Program-made: the position numbers and the translations under genes
Notes under the pieces: model-generated
Told to the model about the DNA's origin: nothing
The model's database searches: none
What the model saw: the letters and a program-made list of their open reading frames with translations, nothing else
Part shown: in pieces, positions 5,300 through 5,721 of the stretch
Numbering within the stretch: position 1 is the first letter of the stretch
Layout: each line of letters opens with the position of its first letter
Assembly (NCBI GenBank): GCA_007124105.1
Contig: SLFT01000320.1
Span: forward strand, 1-5,721
Length of the DNA: 5,721 nt
Source: Candidatus Hydrogenedentota bacterium
GTDB lineage: Bacteria; Hydrogenedentota; Hydrogenedentia; Hydrogenedentales; CAITNO01
Direction: 5' to 3'

Positions 5300-5328
5300 T
5301 TGACATTACTGCAACTGTAAGGCATAAT
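5300..5328 (+). promoter_or_regulatory. Near-consensus sigma70 promoter for the prepilin gene
   Basis: TTGACA (5300-5305) is a perfect -35. The spacer is exactly 17 bases and the -10 is CATAAT (5323-5328), five of six matches. Transcription should start near 5335, giving a leader of roughly 108 bases before the ATG at 5444. This is the strongest promoter in the window. Confidence 0.75.
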
Positions 5329-5354
5329 TACTATAGGAATTGATATTTTTTTAG

Positions 5355-5385
5355 GCATGTCTTGCCGGGCGCCGACAAGCCATGC
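5355..5385 (+). other. Hairpin in the prepilin 5' leader
   Basis: GCATG-T-CTTG (5355-5364) pairs with CAAG-C-CATGC (5376-5385): 9 pairs and one T/C mismatch, round an 11-base GC-rich loop that can close further as CGG-GCG-CCG. It begins about 20 bases after the predicted transcription start and follows a run of seven T, so it could stabilise the message or protect its 5' end. It does not cover the ribosome site. Confidence 0.45.
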
Positions 5386-5443
5386 GGCCCGCGCAAGAAA
5401 CGGGCGAGATTATGTACGCGCGCCACAACAAAGGAATCTTGCC

Positions 5444-5721
5444 ATGAAGAAGAAAGGCTTTACGCTCATCGAACTGCTGGTCGTCATTGCCATTATTGGC
5501 ATCCTTGCGGCCATTTTGCTGCCGGCACTGGCCCGCGCGCGCGAAGCGGCGCGTCGCGCCAGCTGCCAGAACAACTTGAGACAATGGGGCATAATTTACA
5601 AGATGTACGCAAATGAAGCCCCCGGTGAAAAGTATCCCCGACTCCATGTTTACGAGGGGCCCCTTTACGATTGTGACGATCCCACTTTCCCTGTGGATGG
5701 AGAGACAGAGGATTTTATTAA
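5444..5721 (+). CDS. Type IV pilin-like prepilin (N-terminal methylation domain), 3' end cut by window
   Basis: The first 92 residues of a secreted pilin-like or pseudopilin-like protein. A short basic leader MKKKG is followed by FTLIELLVVIAIIGILAAIL. Prepilin peptidase would cut between G5 and F6 and methylate F6; the conserved glutamate at +5 is E10. The hydrophobic helix extends to about residue 27, then runs into the charged ARAREAARRASCQNNLRQWG segment and a periplasmic part (YKMYANE, GEKYPRL) like those of many prepilins in planctomycete- and Lentisphaerae-like bacteria. Such proteins build type IV pili, type II secretion pseudopili or related fibres; which one cannot be told from this fragment. 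The ATG at 5444 has AAGGA (5431-5435) 8 bases upstream and a strong promoter before it. The gene is transcribed separately from the upstream penicillin-binding protein, and no pilus assembly genes are in view. Confidence 0.93.
   Translation, partial: MKKKGFTLIELLVVIAIIGILAAILLPALARAREAARRASCQNNLRQWGIIYKMYANEAPGEKYPRLHVYEGPLYDCDDPTFPVDGETEDFI

Overview
The window looks like a chromosomal piece of a Gram-negative-type (diderm) bacterium. The clues are an ExbD/TolR-family inner-membrane protein, a class A penicillin-binding protein, and a type IV pilin-like prepilin whose start (GFTLIELLVVIAIIGILAAI followed by LLPALARAREAARR and CQNNLRQ) is the style seen in the Planctomycetes-Verrucomicrobia-Lentisphaerae group and in Hydrogenedentes-like candidate phyla. 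That taxonomic placement is an inference from one N-terminus and is not firm. There are no tRNA, rRNA, CRISPR or transposase genes in view.

Layout. (1) Positions 1-1758 read leftwards. A 79-residue exported or membrane small protein (1519-1758) lies upstream of a signalling gene (1-1325) encoding a receiver-like domain, a coiled coil, a PAS domain and a GGDEF diguanylate cyclase. The cyclase gene runs off the left edge through a run of 16 A on its coding strand. It starts at TTG, and a 23-codon short ORF may sit just upstream of it. (2) Positions 1759-2426 hold no convincing gene. They contain an AT-rich block with a consensus TATAAT facing left, a motif (AGGAYAATAAACAT and a partial inverted copy) that recurs upstream of the leftward genes, a strong imperfect hairpin at 2027-2092, and a probable extended -10 promoter for the next gene. 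(3) An exbD/tolR-like gene (2427-2840) with no exbB/tolQ in the window is followed by a class A bifunctional penicillin-binding protein (2992-5145), both rightward. (4) A 298-bp gap carries a near-consensus sigma70 promoter and a structured leader for the prepilin gene that begins at 5444 and is cut by the right edge.

How the genes may work together. The penicillin-binding protein polymerises and cross-links peptidoglycan. The ExbD/TolR-like protein would be part of a proton-driven inner-membrane motor that acts on the envelope, so the pair hints at coordinated cell-wall and envelope work, although the motor's ExbB/TolQ partner must be encoded elsewhere. The left-hand cyclase would make c-di-GMP. 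Its receiver domain has glutamate where the phosphorylated aspartate normally sits, and its GGDEF domain lacks the usual inhibitory site, so it may be permanently on or controlled mainly through its PAS domain. No complete novel system is evident. The most interesting items are the altered receiver, the homopolymer at the cyclase gene's end, the 2027-2092 hairpin, the repeated leader motif and the unrecognised 79-residue protein.
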